Shown here piece after piece: positions 43,695-52,264 of a stretch of 64,000 bases of DNA. The notes beneath the pieces were generated by a model. The model did no database searches, was not told the DNA's origin, and was given only the letters and a program-made list of their open reading frames with translations. Each line of letters opens with the position of its first letter. Within the stretch, counting starts at the first letter, position 1. Where the stretch lies: assembly GCF_001618145.1 (NCBI RefSeq), contig NZ_LQNF01000005.1, forward strand, positions 1 through 64,000, in the 5' to 3' direction. A program made the translations under genes and the position numbers. This DNA comes from Oceanobacillus damuensis (GTDB lineage: Bacteria; Bacillota; Bacilli; Bacillales; Amphibacillaceae).

Positions 43695-44732
43695 TTATTC
43701 TTCCATATTTGTAATCATCTCATTTACTTCTGGTGCTGTTTCAATTAAACCAGCCTCATACATCCAATCTCTTACTTCCTCCCAGTTTTCCTCGTCTTGT
43801 GAACCAAACGCCGCTCCCTTATCAGCCATTTTAGGCAGCAGGATTTCAAGGCTTTCCTTTTCCACCTCTTCCACTAATGGGAAGCTCGCTTCTTCTTGAT
43901 TATTTAATAATATGGTCAGTGCTTCCTCCGGATTTTCTTTCATAAATTCATATCCTTTTTCAGCACCTCTCCAGAAGGATTGAATCGCCTCTTTGTCTTC
44001 TTCCCACGTTTCATCAGCTGTAACGAGGACAATTTCATTATAGGAAGGCACCCCATAATCGACAGGATTGAAATGACGGGTTTCATACCCTTCATGTTTT
44101 AACACAGGTACTTCATGGTTAATATAGGCTCCAATGACCGCATCTGTATTTTCTGTGACAACGGCAGAATTCAGATCAAATCCGACATCAATCATTTCGA
44201 CTTTACTGAAGTCTCCCCCATCATGTGTAACCATTGTTTCCAGCAATACCTCATTTAACGGAATTCCTGGATAGCCTACCTTCTTACCTTCCAAATCTTT
44301 CGGCGACTGTATAGGTTGATCCTCAAGGAAGACAACATGATTTAGGGGAGAGCGGACGATTGATGCAATGGACTTGACTGGAACATTCTCATTTGCCTGA
44401 GCCATAATCACATCTGGTTGATAATACAATCCTAAAGTTACTTGACCAGCAGCCGTAAGGTTTAGCGGGTCTGTTGGATTTGTCGGGAATTGAATATCAA
44501 CCTGTACACCTTCTTCTTCAAAGTAGCCTTTTTCTTGCGCTACATATAAGTAGCTGTGTACAGCATTGGGATACCAATCGAGCATAATACTTACCTCTTT
44601 TAGTTCGTTGCCTTCTGATTCCTCATTGGCACTCCCTGCAGGATCCGCTTCTTGGGAAGAATTGTTGCCTCCACAAGCAGCCAGTAATAGAATAAATAAT
44701 AAACTAAAACAAATCATCATAAATTTTTTCAT
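43695..44732 (-). CDS. thiY: Thiamine-pyrimidine ABC transporter substrate-binding lipoprotein
   Basis: 345 aa NMT1/THI5-like binding protein. Lipoprotein signal with lipobox LLAAC, then VSIMLDWYPNAVHSYLYVAQEKGYFEEEGVQVDIQFP, typical of ThiY, which binds formylaminopyrimidine (N-formyl-4-amino-5-aminomethyl-2-methylpyrimidine). Start 44732 (MKKFMMICF) has GGAGAAGG upstream and begins 2 bases after the permease stop. Last gene of the TPP-riboswitch operon with thiX, thiZ, tenA and ylmB. Confidence 0.88.
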   Translation of the reverse strand: MKKFMMICFSLLFILLLAACGGNNSSQEADPAGSANEESEGNELKEVSIMLDWYPNAVHSYLYVAQEKGYFEEEGVQVDIQFPTNPTDPLNLTAAGQVTLGLYYQPDVIMAQANENVPVKSIASIVRSPLNHVVFLEDQPIQSPKDLEGKKVGYPGIPLNEVLLETMVTHDGGDFSKVEMIDVGFDLNSAVVTENTDAVIGAYINHEVPVLKHEGYETRHFNPVDYGVPSYNEIVLVTADETWEEDKEAIQSFWRGAEKGYEFMKENPEEALTILLNNQEEASFPLVEEVEKESLEILLPKMADKGAAFGSQDEENWEEVRDWMYEAGLIETAPEVNEMITNMEE

Positions 44733-44734
44733 CG

Positions 44735-45484
44735 TTACCTTCTCCATTTCAAACATATTTTTTCCAAGCCTGATACAAGTAAAAATAACAGAATCCCAAC
44801 GAGCGATAATAAAACAATCGGTGCAAATACAGATGCACCATCAAACTGAGTCATCATCCGACGGCTAAAATAACCAAGACCCGCCTGTGCTCCCAGCCAT
44901 TCTCCGATAGCTGCGCCAATGACACTGAACGTAACAGCTACCTTTAAACCGGAGAAAAAAGAGGGAAGTGCGGTGGGTACATCCAATTTAAAGAAGATAT
45001 CCTTTTTGGATGCACCCATCGTCAATAATAATTCTTTTAATTCTTTGCTGGAGGAACGCAGCCCATCAAACGTGCTTACAGTAATGGGGAAAAAGGTAAT
45101 TAAGAATGTAACGACCACTTTACTCCAAATCGAATACCCAAACCAAACGACAAAAATAGGTGCTAAGGCAATGATTGGAATGGTCTGTGAAACGATGATA
45201 ATCGGATAAAAGGTTTTCTCCGCAACCTTGCTCCTATTCATCCATACAGCCAGCGCAATGCCTATGATGATAGAAGCGATCAGTCCAATTGCCATAACGG
45301 ATACCGTGGCCGGGAGATGTACAAACAGCAATACAGACCTTAACTCCCATAGCTTCCATAAAATATCTGTAGGCGTCGGTAATATGAAACTTCTATTATA
45401 TACGCGGGCTCCAATTTCCCAAACAATCAGTATGACTACCACAAAGCTGCTGGATAATACATAGGAATGGAGATTTTTTTTCAT
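44735..45484 (-). CDS. thiX: Thiamine-pyrimidine ABC transporter permease
   Basis: 249-aa membrane protein with about six hydrophobic segments and an EAA-type loop (ELKELLLTMGASKKDIFFKLDVPTALPSFFSGLKVAVTFSVIGAAIGEWLGAQAGLG). ATG overlaps the ATPase stop by 4 bases. Forms the channel of the ThiXYZ importer. Confidence 0.87.
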   Translation of the reverse strand: MKKNLHSYVLSSSFVVVILIVWEIGARVYNRSFILPTPTDILWKLWELRSVLLFVHLPATVSVMAIGLIASIIIGIALAVWMNRSKVAEKTFYPIIIVSQTIPIIALAPIFVVWFGYSIWSKVVVTFLITFFPITVSTFDGLRSSSKELKELLLTMGASKKDIFFKLDVPTALPSFFSGLKVAVTFSVIGAAIGEWLGAQAGLGYFSRRMMTQFDGASVFAPIVLLSLVGILLFLLVSGLEKICLKWRR

Positions 45485-46260
45485 ACTTCCACCCTCGAAC
45501 GAAGCTTTTCGATTAATTGTTCTTTTAATTCAACCATATCCATTTGGCTTAAATCGCGTACGCTTCGAGGACGGTCTAAAGGAATCTTGACCTCTTGTAT
45601 GGACGTATTCGGCTTTTGCTTTATTATTACAAAAATACGGTCTGACAAAAATAATGCTTCATCCACATCATGCGTAATAAATAGAATCGTTTTCTTCCAT
45701 TTCTTCCACTGGTCAAGTAACCACTCCTGCATGGTCAGTCGGGTGATAGCATCCAAAGCACTAAATGGTTCATCCAATAATAAAATGTTTGACCCGCTTA
45801 GGATCGTTCGTAAAAAGGATACCCGCTGTTTCATTCCTCCTGAAAGTTCACTCGGCAAAGCATTCTCCACACCTTTCAGCCCAAAATCATCCAGCAGTTT
45901 CCGTACATGGCTTTTTGCCTCTTCCCTTTTCATTCCTTTTATTTCCAAAGGCAATACAGCGTTATCCATCACCGTTCTCCATGGCATTAACAGATCCTGC
46001 TGCGGCATATAGCCGACCTTTCCTAAACGGTCTGTCATTTTCTTTCCGTTCAATAAAATATCACCGTTCACAGGTTGTTCAAGTCCTGTAACCAAACGAA
46101 ATATGGTGCTTTTCCCCGAACCACTGGCCCCAATAATACTGACAAATTCACCATCTTCAACACTAAAGTCGATACCTTCCAGAATGGAATCTAATGAAGT
46201 ATTGTCTTCCGATGGATAGTGAAAAGTAACATCCTTAAACTGTAAAACCTGCTTACTCAT
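45481..46260 (-). CDS. thiZ: Thiamine-pyrimidine ABC transporter ATP-binding protein
   Basis: 259 aa. Walker A GASGSGKST, Q-loop PQQDLLMPW, signature LSGGMKQR, Walker B ILLLDEPFSALD and H-loop ITHDVDEA. Start 46260 (MSKQVLQFK): the ATG lies inside the last codons of tenA (8-base overlap, ATGAGTAA), so it is translationally coupled; the 276-aa reading from 46311 runs deeper into tenA and lacks support. Confidence 0.87.
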   Translation of the reverse strand: MSKQVLQFKDVTFHYPSEDNTSLDSILEGIDFSVEDGEFVSIIGASGSGKSTIFRLVTGLEQPVNGDILLNGKKMTDRLGKVGYMPQQDLLMPWRTVMDNAVLPLEIKGMKREEAKSHVRKLLDDFGLKGVENALPSELSGGMKQRVSFLRTILSGSNILLLDEPFSALDAITRLTMQEWLLDQWKKWKKTILFITHDVDEALFLSDRIFVIIKQKPNTSIQEVKIPLDRPRSVRDLSQMDMVELKEQLIEKLRSRVEV

Positions 46261-46927
46261 CTGTTGGCCACATTTCTTCGTTATAAGCCATCTCCCAGAA
46301 CATATATTCATAGCGCGTTGTATTTAAAAAGATCTTTTCTAATTGCAGCAGTTCCCTTTCAGACTTTCCATCTGTTTCTTTATCCAGCAAATCGATGCAC
46401 CACTGGGCTGACTGGCCAAATTCCTTAGAGCTGTACATGGTAATCCATTCTCCATAAAGTTCGTGGTCTTTTGCCCCGGGAATTTCGCTAAGCTCTTTCC
46501 CTATTTCCCAATAACTCCACATACATGGAAGCAGGGCAGCTAATAGGTCAGCCAGTGTTCCGTTTTGTGCGGAATGAAGCATATAGTGTGTATAGGCTAA
46601 CGTAACCGGTGAAGGTTGCGCGTTTTCAAGCTCTGTATTCGAAATTCCAAAGCGGGCCGCATAGCTGCGATGAAGGGACATCTCCTCATTCATCGTAGAA
46701 TGCAATAAAGCTGCAAATACAGTCATATCCTCTAACTCATTTGCTTTTACTGCACCTATTGCAAACAGCTTCGAGTAGTCAATTAAATATAAATAATCCT
46801 GAATCATATAGAAACGAAATTTCTCTTTGTCCAGGGTACCTTCACCCATTTCCTTTACAAATGGATGGGAATGATTCTTACGCCAAACAGGCTGTAATTT
46901 TTGATGCAAACGTTCTGAAAACCTCAT
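46253..46927 (-). CDS. tenA: TenA thiaminase II / aminopyrimidine aminohydrolase
   Basis: 224-aa all-helical enzyme. Active-site Cys135 in LLPCMWSYWEIG, C-terminal YEYMFWEMAYNEEMW. It releases hydroxymethylpyrimidine from aminopyrimidine breakdown products of thiamine, the step after YlmB. In the operon it follows ylmB and precedes thiZ. Confidence 0.9.
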   Translation of the reverse strand: MRFSERLHQKLQPVWRKNHSHPFVKEMGEGTLDKEKFRFYMIQDYLYLIDYSKLFAIGAVKANELEDMTVFAALLHSTMNEEMSLHRSYAARFGISNTELENAQPSPVTLAYTHYMLHSAQNGTLADLLAALLPCMWSYWEIGKELSEIPGAKDHELYGEWITMYSSKEFGQSAQWCIDLLDKETDGKSERELLQLEKIFLNTTRYEYMFWEMAYNEEMWPTDE

Positions 46928-46976
46928 GGATATTCCTCCGTTCTTTTAATTTCGTTTAATATGTCCTTTTATCGAA

Positions 46977-48251
46977 CTATTTGGCTGTATGGCACCATTT
47001 ATAAATAAACGTTAAGATGGATTTCGTATACTGAGCCAATTGTTCAACTGAAATTTCTTCATTGATGGCATGGGCATGCTGCAGTTTACCGGGACCATAT
47101 ATAGCAGCCGGTATCCCCGCATCTCCAAACCAGCCGCCGTCTGTTACAGTAGGGGAAACATCGACGATTGCCTGTTGGTTTAAGATACTTTTATGGGCAT
47201 CCATCAAGGTATGGACAGCCGGGTGGTCAGCATCCACTTCTAAAGAAGGAAAGATCTCACCACGGTCTTCAATCATGGACGAACCACCCCACTCAAAGAC
47301 CGGTGGATTTTCTCTTAACCATGGATCCGCATTTGCAACAGATTGAATATGGTCCTCGATTTCTTTTGTCACTTGTTCATAGGTTTCATTCGGATAAAAG
47401 TGAACGGTAATCCATAAGCGGCATTCATCTGCAATAAAAGCCGCATGTCTTCCACCTTCAATGACAGCGGGATTGATTGTGTTCGTTCCAGCCGGATACC
47501 CTGGATAACTTTTCATAACTGCCCAATGTCTTTCCAGCTCCTGCAAACCTTGAATAACCTTGGTCATTTTTTCAATTGCGCTTGCTCCAAACAGTTTTCC
47601 ACCAGGATATATCATTTCTCTGCGGGTAGCATCGTGATACGTTCTTTTACTTTTAACAGTGATCCAACCGGTAATGACTCCCCCTTGGCCTTGAATATGT
47701 AAATCACTTGTATCCACAACAACCGCAAAATCAGCTGTATAGCCCCGTCTGCAACACTCCAATGTTCCTGCTTCCCCAACTTCCTCACCAATCACCGATT
47801 GAAAAATCAGATCGCCCGGCAAATGAATTCCTGATTCATGCAGTAACTGAATGGCAAATAATGCCCCTGCCATTCCGCCTTTCATGTCTGCTGCACCTCT
47901 GCCAATCACAACCCCATCTTGAACAATGGGAAGGAATGGATCTGAATTCCAATTCTCATCTTCGTCTACCTCTGCAACATCCATATGGCCATTTACAATT
48001 AAACTTTTATACTGATTCGTACGTACGCCCTTCAGAACACCGACAACATTCGGATCCCCAGGATATACATCCCATTTATCAATAGAAAATCCCTTTTCTT
48101 CTAAAAATGAAGCGATAAATTGCTGAGCTTCTTCGGTATTTCTGGCCGGTGGTGCTGGCGTTTTATACTGAATTAAACGTTCCAGCAGCTGAATCAGCTC
48201 TTCTTGACGAAATTCAACCTGTTTTACCAACTCTTTTAACCTATCTTCCAT
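46977..48251 (-). CDS. ylmB: YlmB-like formylaminopyrimidine deformylase (M20/ArgE-DapE family)
   Basis: 424 aa metallohydrolase of the M20 fold: metal ligands in NGHMDVAEVDEDENW, GAADMKGGMAGALFAI and VIGEEVGEAGT; lid domain in the middle; terminal GPGKLQHAHAINEEIS. In B. subtilis YlmB removes the formyl group from formylaminopyrimidine, feeding TenA. Position as first gene under a TPP riboswitch with tenA and thiXYZ supports that role over acetylornithine deacetylase. AAGGAGGT ribosome binding site. Confidence 0.85.
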   Translation of the reverse strand: MEDRLKELVKQVEFRQEELIQLLERLIQYKTPAPPARNTEEAQQFIASFLEEKGFSIDKWDVYPGDPNVVGVLKGVRTNQYKSLIVNGHMDVAEVDEDENWNSDPFLPIVQDGVVIGRGAADMKGGMAGALFAIQLLHESGIHLPGDLIFQSVIGEEVGEAGTLECCRRGYTADFAVVVDTSDLHIQGQGGVITGWITVKSKRTYHDATRREMIYPGGKLFGASAIEKMTKVIQGLQELERHWAVMKSYPGYPAGTNTINPAVIEGGRHAAFIADECRLWITVHFYPNETYEQVTKEIEDHIQSVANADPWLRENPPVFEWGGSSMIEDRGEIFPSLEVDADHPAVHTLMDAHKSILNQQAIVDVSPTVTDGGWFGDAGIPAAIYGPGKLQHAHAINEEISVEQLAQYTKSILTFIYKWCHTAK

Positions 48252-48272
48252 CTACAGACCTCCTTAAACATG

Positions 48273-48307
48273 AAAAAAACCACTTCTATTGAAAGAAATG
48301 GTTTTGA
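48273..48307 (-). terminator. Riboswitch-controlled terminator before ylmB
   Basis: On the minus strand AAAACCATTTCT pairs with AGAAGTGGTTTT and is followed by a T-run (48273-48279). It lies between the TPP aptamer and the ylmB start, the expected place for TPP-dependent premature termination. Confidence 0.75.
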
Positions 48308-48365
48308 GTTTCATTGTATTGTTTAAAAAAATACCTGATAAATAAGGTATAACAATCAATTTATG

Positions 48366-48454
48366 TACCACTTCCCTTCGCTAGTATTACCTAGTGCAGG
48401 TTCAAGGGTTAAGACAAATGTCTCTCTCAGCTTTTAGCACCCCTAGTGTTATCG
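48366..48454 (-). promoter_or_regulatory. TPP riboswitch (THI element)
   Basis: Minus strand contains the conserved blocks in order: ACACTAGGGGTGCT, GCTGAGAGA, ACCCTTGAACCTG, CACTAGGTAATACTAGCG and AAGGGAAGTGG. It controls the ylmB-tenA-thiZXY operon by thiamine pyrophosphate level. Confidence 0.93.
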
Positions 48455-48729
48455 TGTATGAAATTTTCTACTATTACATGTTCACATAATTCTAACATTA
48501 AATCAAGGGTTTTATTCCGCTATCCTCTCAACAGGACTGCTCCCTGTTATGGAAACCGCATGATTTTCCTATGTTGTAAGCTAGCTCACGAAGGTCTTCG
48601 TCCATGCTGTAAGGTTGAATAAATAAAGTCAGCATTGAAAACAGCACCAGTCCCCCACCACTTAAATGCTTAGGTCGATGGGGAACTGGCACTTGAATCC
48701 TGTTGCGGTTGTATGGGCATACCTCTTTT
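48455..48729. other. Spacer with a GTGCC-type dyad repeat
   Basis: No supported gene. A hairpin pairs CCAGTCCCC (48647-48655) with GGGGAACTGG (48680-48689), followed by CACTTGAATCCTG. An 84-codon minus-strand frame crosses it (see rejected items). Confidence 0.45.
48644..48699. repeat. GTGCC dyad repeat with GGCACTTGAATCCTG tail
   Basis: Same plan as the element at 32417-32468: a CCAGT/ACTGG-type stem and a CACTTGAAT(T/C)CTG tail. Confidence 0.55.
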
Positions 48730-49905
48730 TTAACGAGAAGGAAGCAGCTCTTTTTCTTTCCCTTTATACTGTTGAATTGCATTCCGATAAATCTTCTCCA
48801 CCTTTTTTACAAAAGCAGCAGAAGAATAGTTGGAAATGATATCTAATCTAGCATTTTGGCTGATAAAATCTCTGTTCTCCAGTAACGTTTCCAACCCTTT
48901 GACAAACTCTTCGTATGAAGAAAACTGCCATCCATTAACCCCATCCACGATTACTTTCTCCAAACAGGGATCCTTTCGGCAAAGGGCAGGAATCCCGTTT
49001 GCCAATGCTTCTAAATAAGTTAATCCTTGGGTTTCGCTATTGGAGGCACTAACAAAGACATCTCCTAATTGATAATACGCAGATAGTTCTTCAGGGAGGA
49101 CCATCCCTGTGAAAATCACTTTTTCGGAAAGTCCCAATTCACTAACAAACTTTTCCAGAAAACTGCGATGTGGGCCATCACCGACGATTAACAAGGTAAT
49201 ATTGCTCGTTCGTAAGATTGATAGAAAACGTAAAATCTCTTCCAAATTTTTTTCCTTTGCCAGTCGGCCAACGGATATAAGCACTTTGTTATTGTTCGGG
49301 ATACCGATCATGTCTCGAAGTTTTTCTTTTTCAGTGCTTTCTATCTCTTTCACATATAATCCTAAATTCACTCCAGTAGGTACGACATGAAGCTGCTGGT
49401 TGACACCATACCCCTCTAACAAACAGCGTACCTTGTCCGTGGGGACGATTACACACTCGGTATTCTTGAGGATGGACTTTGTAAATCGTGCCGCCATTGC
49501 CTTGCCCCATTTTTTATTAGGTGAGAAATAATGCGTATAATCCTCGTATATGGTGTGATATGTATGTACAATTGGAATATGAAGTTTTTTCGCTATATGC
49601 CTGGCCATTTGAAATGTGCTGAATTCACTTTGCGAGTGGATAACGTCCGGCTTCCATTCCATTAGAGATTTGAGGTAAATATTTTCAGTGGTTAGGGCCA
49701 CTCTTGCGCCCGGATATATTTTATCAATTCCTAAAGATCCTATATAGGTTACACCATCATTCTCAACTGAACGTAACTTTCCTGACAGTGTCAATATTCG
49801 TACGTCATGACCAAGATTATTTAATTCTTGATGTAAATTCACAACAGATGTTACTACCCCATTAATTACCGGAGAATAACATTCCGTTGTAATTAAAATC
49901 TTCAT
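48730..49905 (-). CDS. GT4-family glycosyltransferase (diacylglycerol/phosphatidylinositol mannosyl-type)
   Basis: 391 aa, GT-B fold. N-terminal acceptor domain (ITTECYSPVINGVVTSVVNLHQELNNLGHDV, SQSEFSTFQMA, VHTYHTIYEDYTHYF) and C-terminal donor domain (VGRLAKEKNLEEILRF, VGDGPHRSFLEKF, VFVSASNSETQGLTYLEALANGIP, containing the EX7E-like motif). Closest in look to 1,2-diacylglycerol glucosyltransferases of Firmicutes, so probably glycolipid synthesis at the membrane; the lipid and sugar are not certain. GGGAGG ribosome binding site. Confidence 0.82.
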   Translation of the reverse strand: MKILITTECYSPVINGVVTSVVNLHQELNNLGHDVRILTLSGKLRSVENDGVTYIGSLGIDKIYPGARVALTTENIYLKSLMEWKPDVIHSQSEFSTFQMARHIAKKLHIPIVHTYHTIYEDYTHYFSPNKKWGKAMAARFTKSILKNTECVIVPTDKVRCLLEGYGVNQQLHVVPTGVNLGLYVKEIESTEKEKLRDMIGIPNNNKVLISVGRLAKEKNLEEILRFLSILRTSNITLLIVGDGPHRSFLEKFVSELGLSEKVIFTGMVLPEELSAYYQLGDVFVSASNSETQGLTYLEALANGIPALCRKDPCLEKVIVDGVNGWQFSSYEEFVKGLETLLENRDFISQNARLDIISNYSSAAFVKKVEKIYRNAIQQYKGKEKELLPSR

Positions 49906-50312
49906 TCTATACCTCCCTTTTGTGTGAAAATTTAAGTTAATTATACAAGAAACTCCTTAATTTTTACTTAAGATAAGGTTAAAATATCTTTACAATAGGC
50001 AATTTTCCAAAATTATTAAACAATCTAAATTTTAGTCTCGCTTTTAAGCTTTATTATATCACTTTTTTAATCATAATTGAAAAACATCTTTAACCCGCCG
50101 ATTTTCTTTTAGGGTGTCAATACACTAATATTTTATTTTATTCTTGAGGGGCTCTAATATCCTCTTTCTTCGTAAGTTATCCGATTATAAAAATTTCTTT
50201 TGTTAACCTTCCACAAAAAAATGAAGAGAGAACATCTTTTTTCTTCTCCCCTATGATGTTTATTTCAAAGCCAAAAGTGAAACAGTAAACTATCAATAAA
50301 AGGAGTGTTCAT
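49906..50312. other. AT-rich intergenic region
   Basis: About 400 bases with no gene or repeat recognised; divergent promoters for the glycosyltransferase and MazG-like genes presumably lie here. Confidence 0.4.
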
Positions 50313-50639
50313 ATGACAACCTACAATAAGCTCGTACGCGACCGTATCCCGGAAATCATCGAAAGCTCTGGTAAAGATTGTAAGACCGATACACTTAATC
50401 AGGATCGTTACATTTTGGAACTGAAGAAAAAACTGCTGGAAGAAGCGGAGGAATACCAGCAGGCAGCATCCAAGGAAGAGGCATTGGAAGAACTGGCTGA
50501 TCTGCTGGAAATTATCAATACGCTCGTACAAGATGTCCATGGATCCACTATGGAAGAAGTAGAAAAGCTTCAATCTGATAAAGCTGAAAAACGTGGCAGC
50601 TATAAGGAGAAAGTCTTTCTTGTGGAGGTTGAAGATTAG
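50313..50639 (+). CDS. MazG-related nucleotide pyrophosphohydrolase
   Basis: 108 aa. Starts MTTYNKLVRDRIPEIIESSGKD and contains the metal-binding helices LLEEAEEYQQAASKEEALEELADLLEIINTL (E-x2-E...E-x2-D type), typical of phosphoribosyl-ATP pyrophosphatase-like house-cleaning enzymes. Probably removes non-canonical NTPs. AAAGGAGT ribosome binding site; terminator downstream. Confidence 0.83.
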   Translation: MTTYNKLVRDRIPEIIESSGKDCKTDTLNQDRYILELKKKLLEEAEEYQQAASKEEALEELADLLEIINTLVQDVHGSTMEEVEKLQSDKAEKRGSYKEKVFLVEVED

Positions 50640-50660
50640 ATACGAATTATTCGTTTGAAG

Positions 50661-50691
50661 AGATTCCACTTTAATGAGTGGGATCTTTTTA
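50661..50691 (+). terminator. Terminator of the MazG-like gene
   Basis: AGATTCCACT (50661-50670) pairs with AGTGGGATCT (50677-50686), with one T-G pair, followed by TTTTT. Confidence 0.75.
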
Positions 50692-51075
50692 TGTGCTCTA
50701 AAGTGAAAAACCTTTATGTAACTTCTGTATGGATCCCCTGTCACTTTCCAGACTAACTGTGCAATACACATAATCGCTCGTGCTTACACTACTAGAATAA
50801 GTTTCTCCGTTATTTCGCCCCGCCCATACCAATCCGTGAGTTACAGTAAATATCAACACTAGAATGCACTTGAATTCTGAAATTATCTATTCAAGAAATA
50901 AAATTGTTATTTAGGAAAACGACTTTTATTTCTCCCTTTTGCTTTGAAACCAAATTTTCTTCATCTTTTATTGTCTATTTCGCTAAAACACAAGGTTTTT
51001 CTCTGTTAAAAATACAACTTTCACATGATCTACACACGCTTCCCAAACGGCTAAAAATCATTTATACTATTGATG
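50692..51075. other. Intergenic spacer with a short repeat word
   Basis: Contains GCACTTGAATTCTGAA near 50868-50883, shared with 32454-32469. No gene seen. Confidence 0.4.
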
Positions 51076-51091
51076 CAAGGAGGTGAATTAC

Positions 51092-51481
51092 GTGGAACAA
51101 GAAACTATTCTAAAAGAAATTTTAAACGTTTTAAAATTACATGGAGACCAAACGAATAACAGATTCGAGCAGATCGATCAGAGGTTCGAACAAATCGATA
51201 AGAGATTCGAGCAAATTGACCAGAGATTCGAGCAAGTCGATAAGAGATTCGAGCAGATCGACCAGAGATTCGAGCAAGTCGATAAGAGATTCGAGCAAGT
51301 CGATAAGAGATTCGAACAGATGGAAAGTAAGTTCGATCAAAGATTCGATCGGTTAGAAAAAAAAGTCGATGGAATTCGGGTTGAATTAACTGAAACCCAG
51401 GAAACGACCGATTTCATGTTAAGTAAAACTGCACAGCATGAGAAAAAGCTCCGCCAACTTTCTGAGCAACAACACCAGTAA
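51092..51481 (+). CDS. Heptad-repeat coiled-coil protein
   Basis: 129 aa. The core (about residues 24-79) is eight consecutive seven-residue units of the type RFEQIDQ/RFEQVDK, encoded by eight 21-bp DNA repeats, followed by a Lys/Glu-rich helix and a Gln-rich tail. It should form a long parallel coiled coil; no membrane segment or signal. Start choice: GGAGG lies 8 nt before GTG 51092; GTG 51083 is part of the ribosome binding site. Function unknown; similar proteins are scattered in Bacillaceae. Confidence 0.7.
   Translation: MEQETILKEILNVLKLHGDQTNNRFEQIDQRFEQIDKRFEQIDQRFEQVDKRFEQIDQRFEQVDKRFEQVDKRFEQMESKFDQRFDRLEKKVDGIRVELTETQETTDFMLSKTAQHEKKLRQLSEQQHQ
51161..51328 (+). repeat. Eight tandem 21-bp repeats inside the coiled-coil gene
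   Basis: Unit consensus AGATTCGAGCA(A/G)(A/G)T(C/T)GA(T/C)(A/C)AG. Seven copies are nearly identical and the eighth is degenerate. Being a multiple of three, copy-number change would lengthen or shorten the protein without a frameshift. Confidence 0.9.
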
Positions 51482-51527
51482 AATTCCTCGCACTTATTCT
51501 AGAATCCAATACAATCCTATAATCATG

Positions 51528-51558
51528 CCGAACAATGCAGGGCAATGTTCGGTTTTTC
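51528..51558 (+). terminator. Terminator after the coiled-coil gene
   Basis: CCGAACAATGC (51528-51538) pairs with GCAATGTTCGG (51542-51552), one mismatch, followed by TTTTTCG. Similar to the dyads at 4236 and 11387. Confidence 0.75.
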
Positions 51559-51622
51559 GTTTTATATCCAATACCTTCTCGGATCCTATATACCTGTCTC
51601 CCACCTTTCCTGATTCCCTCCA

Positions 51623-52264
51623 CTAATCCATCAACCCTTGTTGAAACGCATAGCTTGTAAGCTGTACGCGGTTATCCAAATGAAGTTTACTTAATATGTT
51701 TTTTAGGTGACTTTTAACCGTATGTTCTGAAATAAAGAGAGTGTCTGAAATTTCCCGATTGGACAAACCTTTAGCTACCAACTGGAGCACTTCTAATTCC
51801 CGGGTGGATAAAGGCGTTTTCTCCTTCGTTACTGCCTTGCTTTTCGGAAATTCCTTTAAAATTTGAAAGGCAATTTCTTTGGACATCGGGACTTCATCCA
51901 CAGCAAAGGCTCTTAAATGATCACACCATGCTTCCGATTGAATATTTTTTAATAAATAGCCTTGAGCTCCTTTCTTTAAGGCATCGAACAAATCTGTAAT
52001 ATCATCCGAAACTGTAATCATCACAATTTTTACATAAGGGAAATTAAGTTTGATTCTTTTGGTAGCCTCTAACCCATCCATTACTGGCATTTGAATATCC
52101 ATCAGAATAATATCAGGCATTAATTCTTCCGTAAGTTTAATCGCTTCTTCCCCGTTCTTCCCCTCTCCTATTATAAGAAAGTCCTCGTGTTCCTCTAAAA
52201 TTTCCCGGATTGCTTCTCTTGCATGTGCATGATCATCAACGATTAGTATTCGAAAAGGCTGCAC
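51623..52264 (-). CDS. NarL/LuxR-type response regulator
   Basis: 213 aa. Receiver domain with phospho-acceptor Asp in DIILMDIQMPVMDG (about 55) and a C-terminal LuxR-type HTH (LSTRELEVLQLVAKGLSNREISDTLFISEHTVKSHLKNIL). Directly follows the histidine kinase gene (adjacent stop and start), its cognate partner. Divergent from copC-copD, so those genes are candidate targets. Confidence 0.88.
   Translation of the reverse strand: MQPFRILIVDDHAHAREAIREILEEHEDFLIIGEGKNGEEAIKLTEELMPDIILMDIQMPVMDGLEATKRIKLNFPYVKIVMITVSDDITDLFDALKKGAQGYLLKNIQSEAWCDHLRAFAVDEVPMSKEIAFQILKEFPKSKAVTKEKTPLSTRELEVLQLVAKGLSNREISDTLFISEHTVKSHLKNILSKLHLDNRVQLTSYAFQQGLMD

Noticed and set aside
48528-48782. 84-codon minus-strand ORF overlapping the glycosyltransferase end
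   Set aside because: It spans a dyad repeat and lacks a start signal; the tail (GKSCGFHNREQSC) looks protein-like but may be a repeat-borne frame.
51161-51328. CRISPR-like regular repeats
   Set aside because: The 21-bp units are contiguous without spacers and encode heptads in frame; this is a coding tandem repeat.
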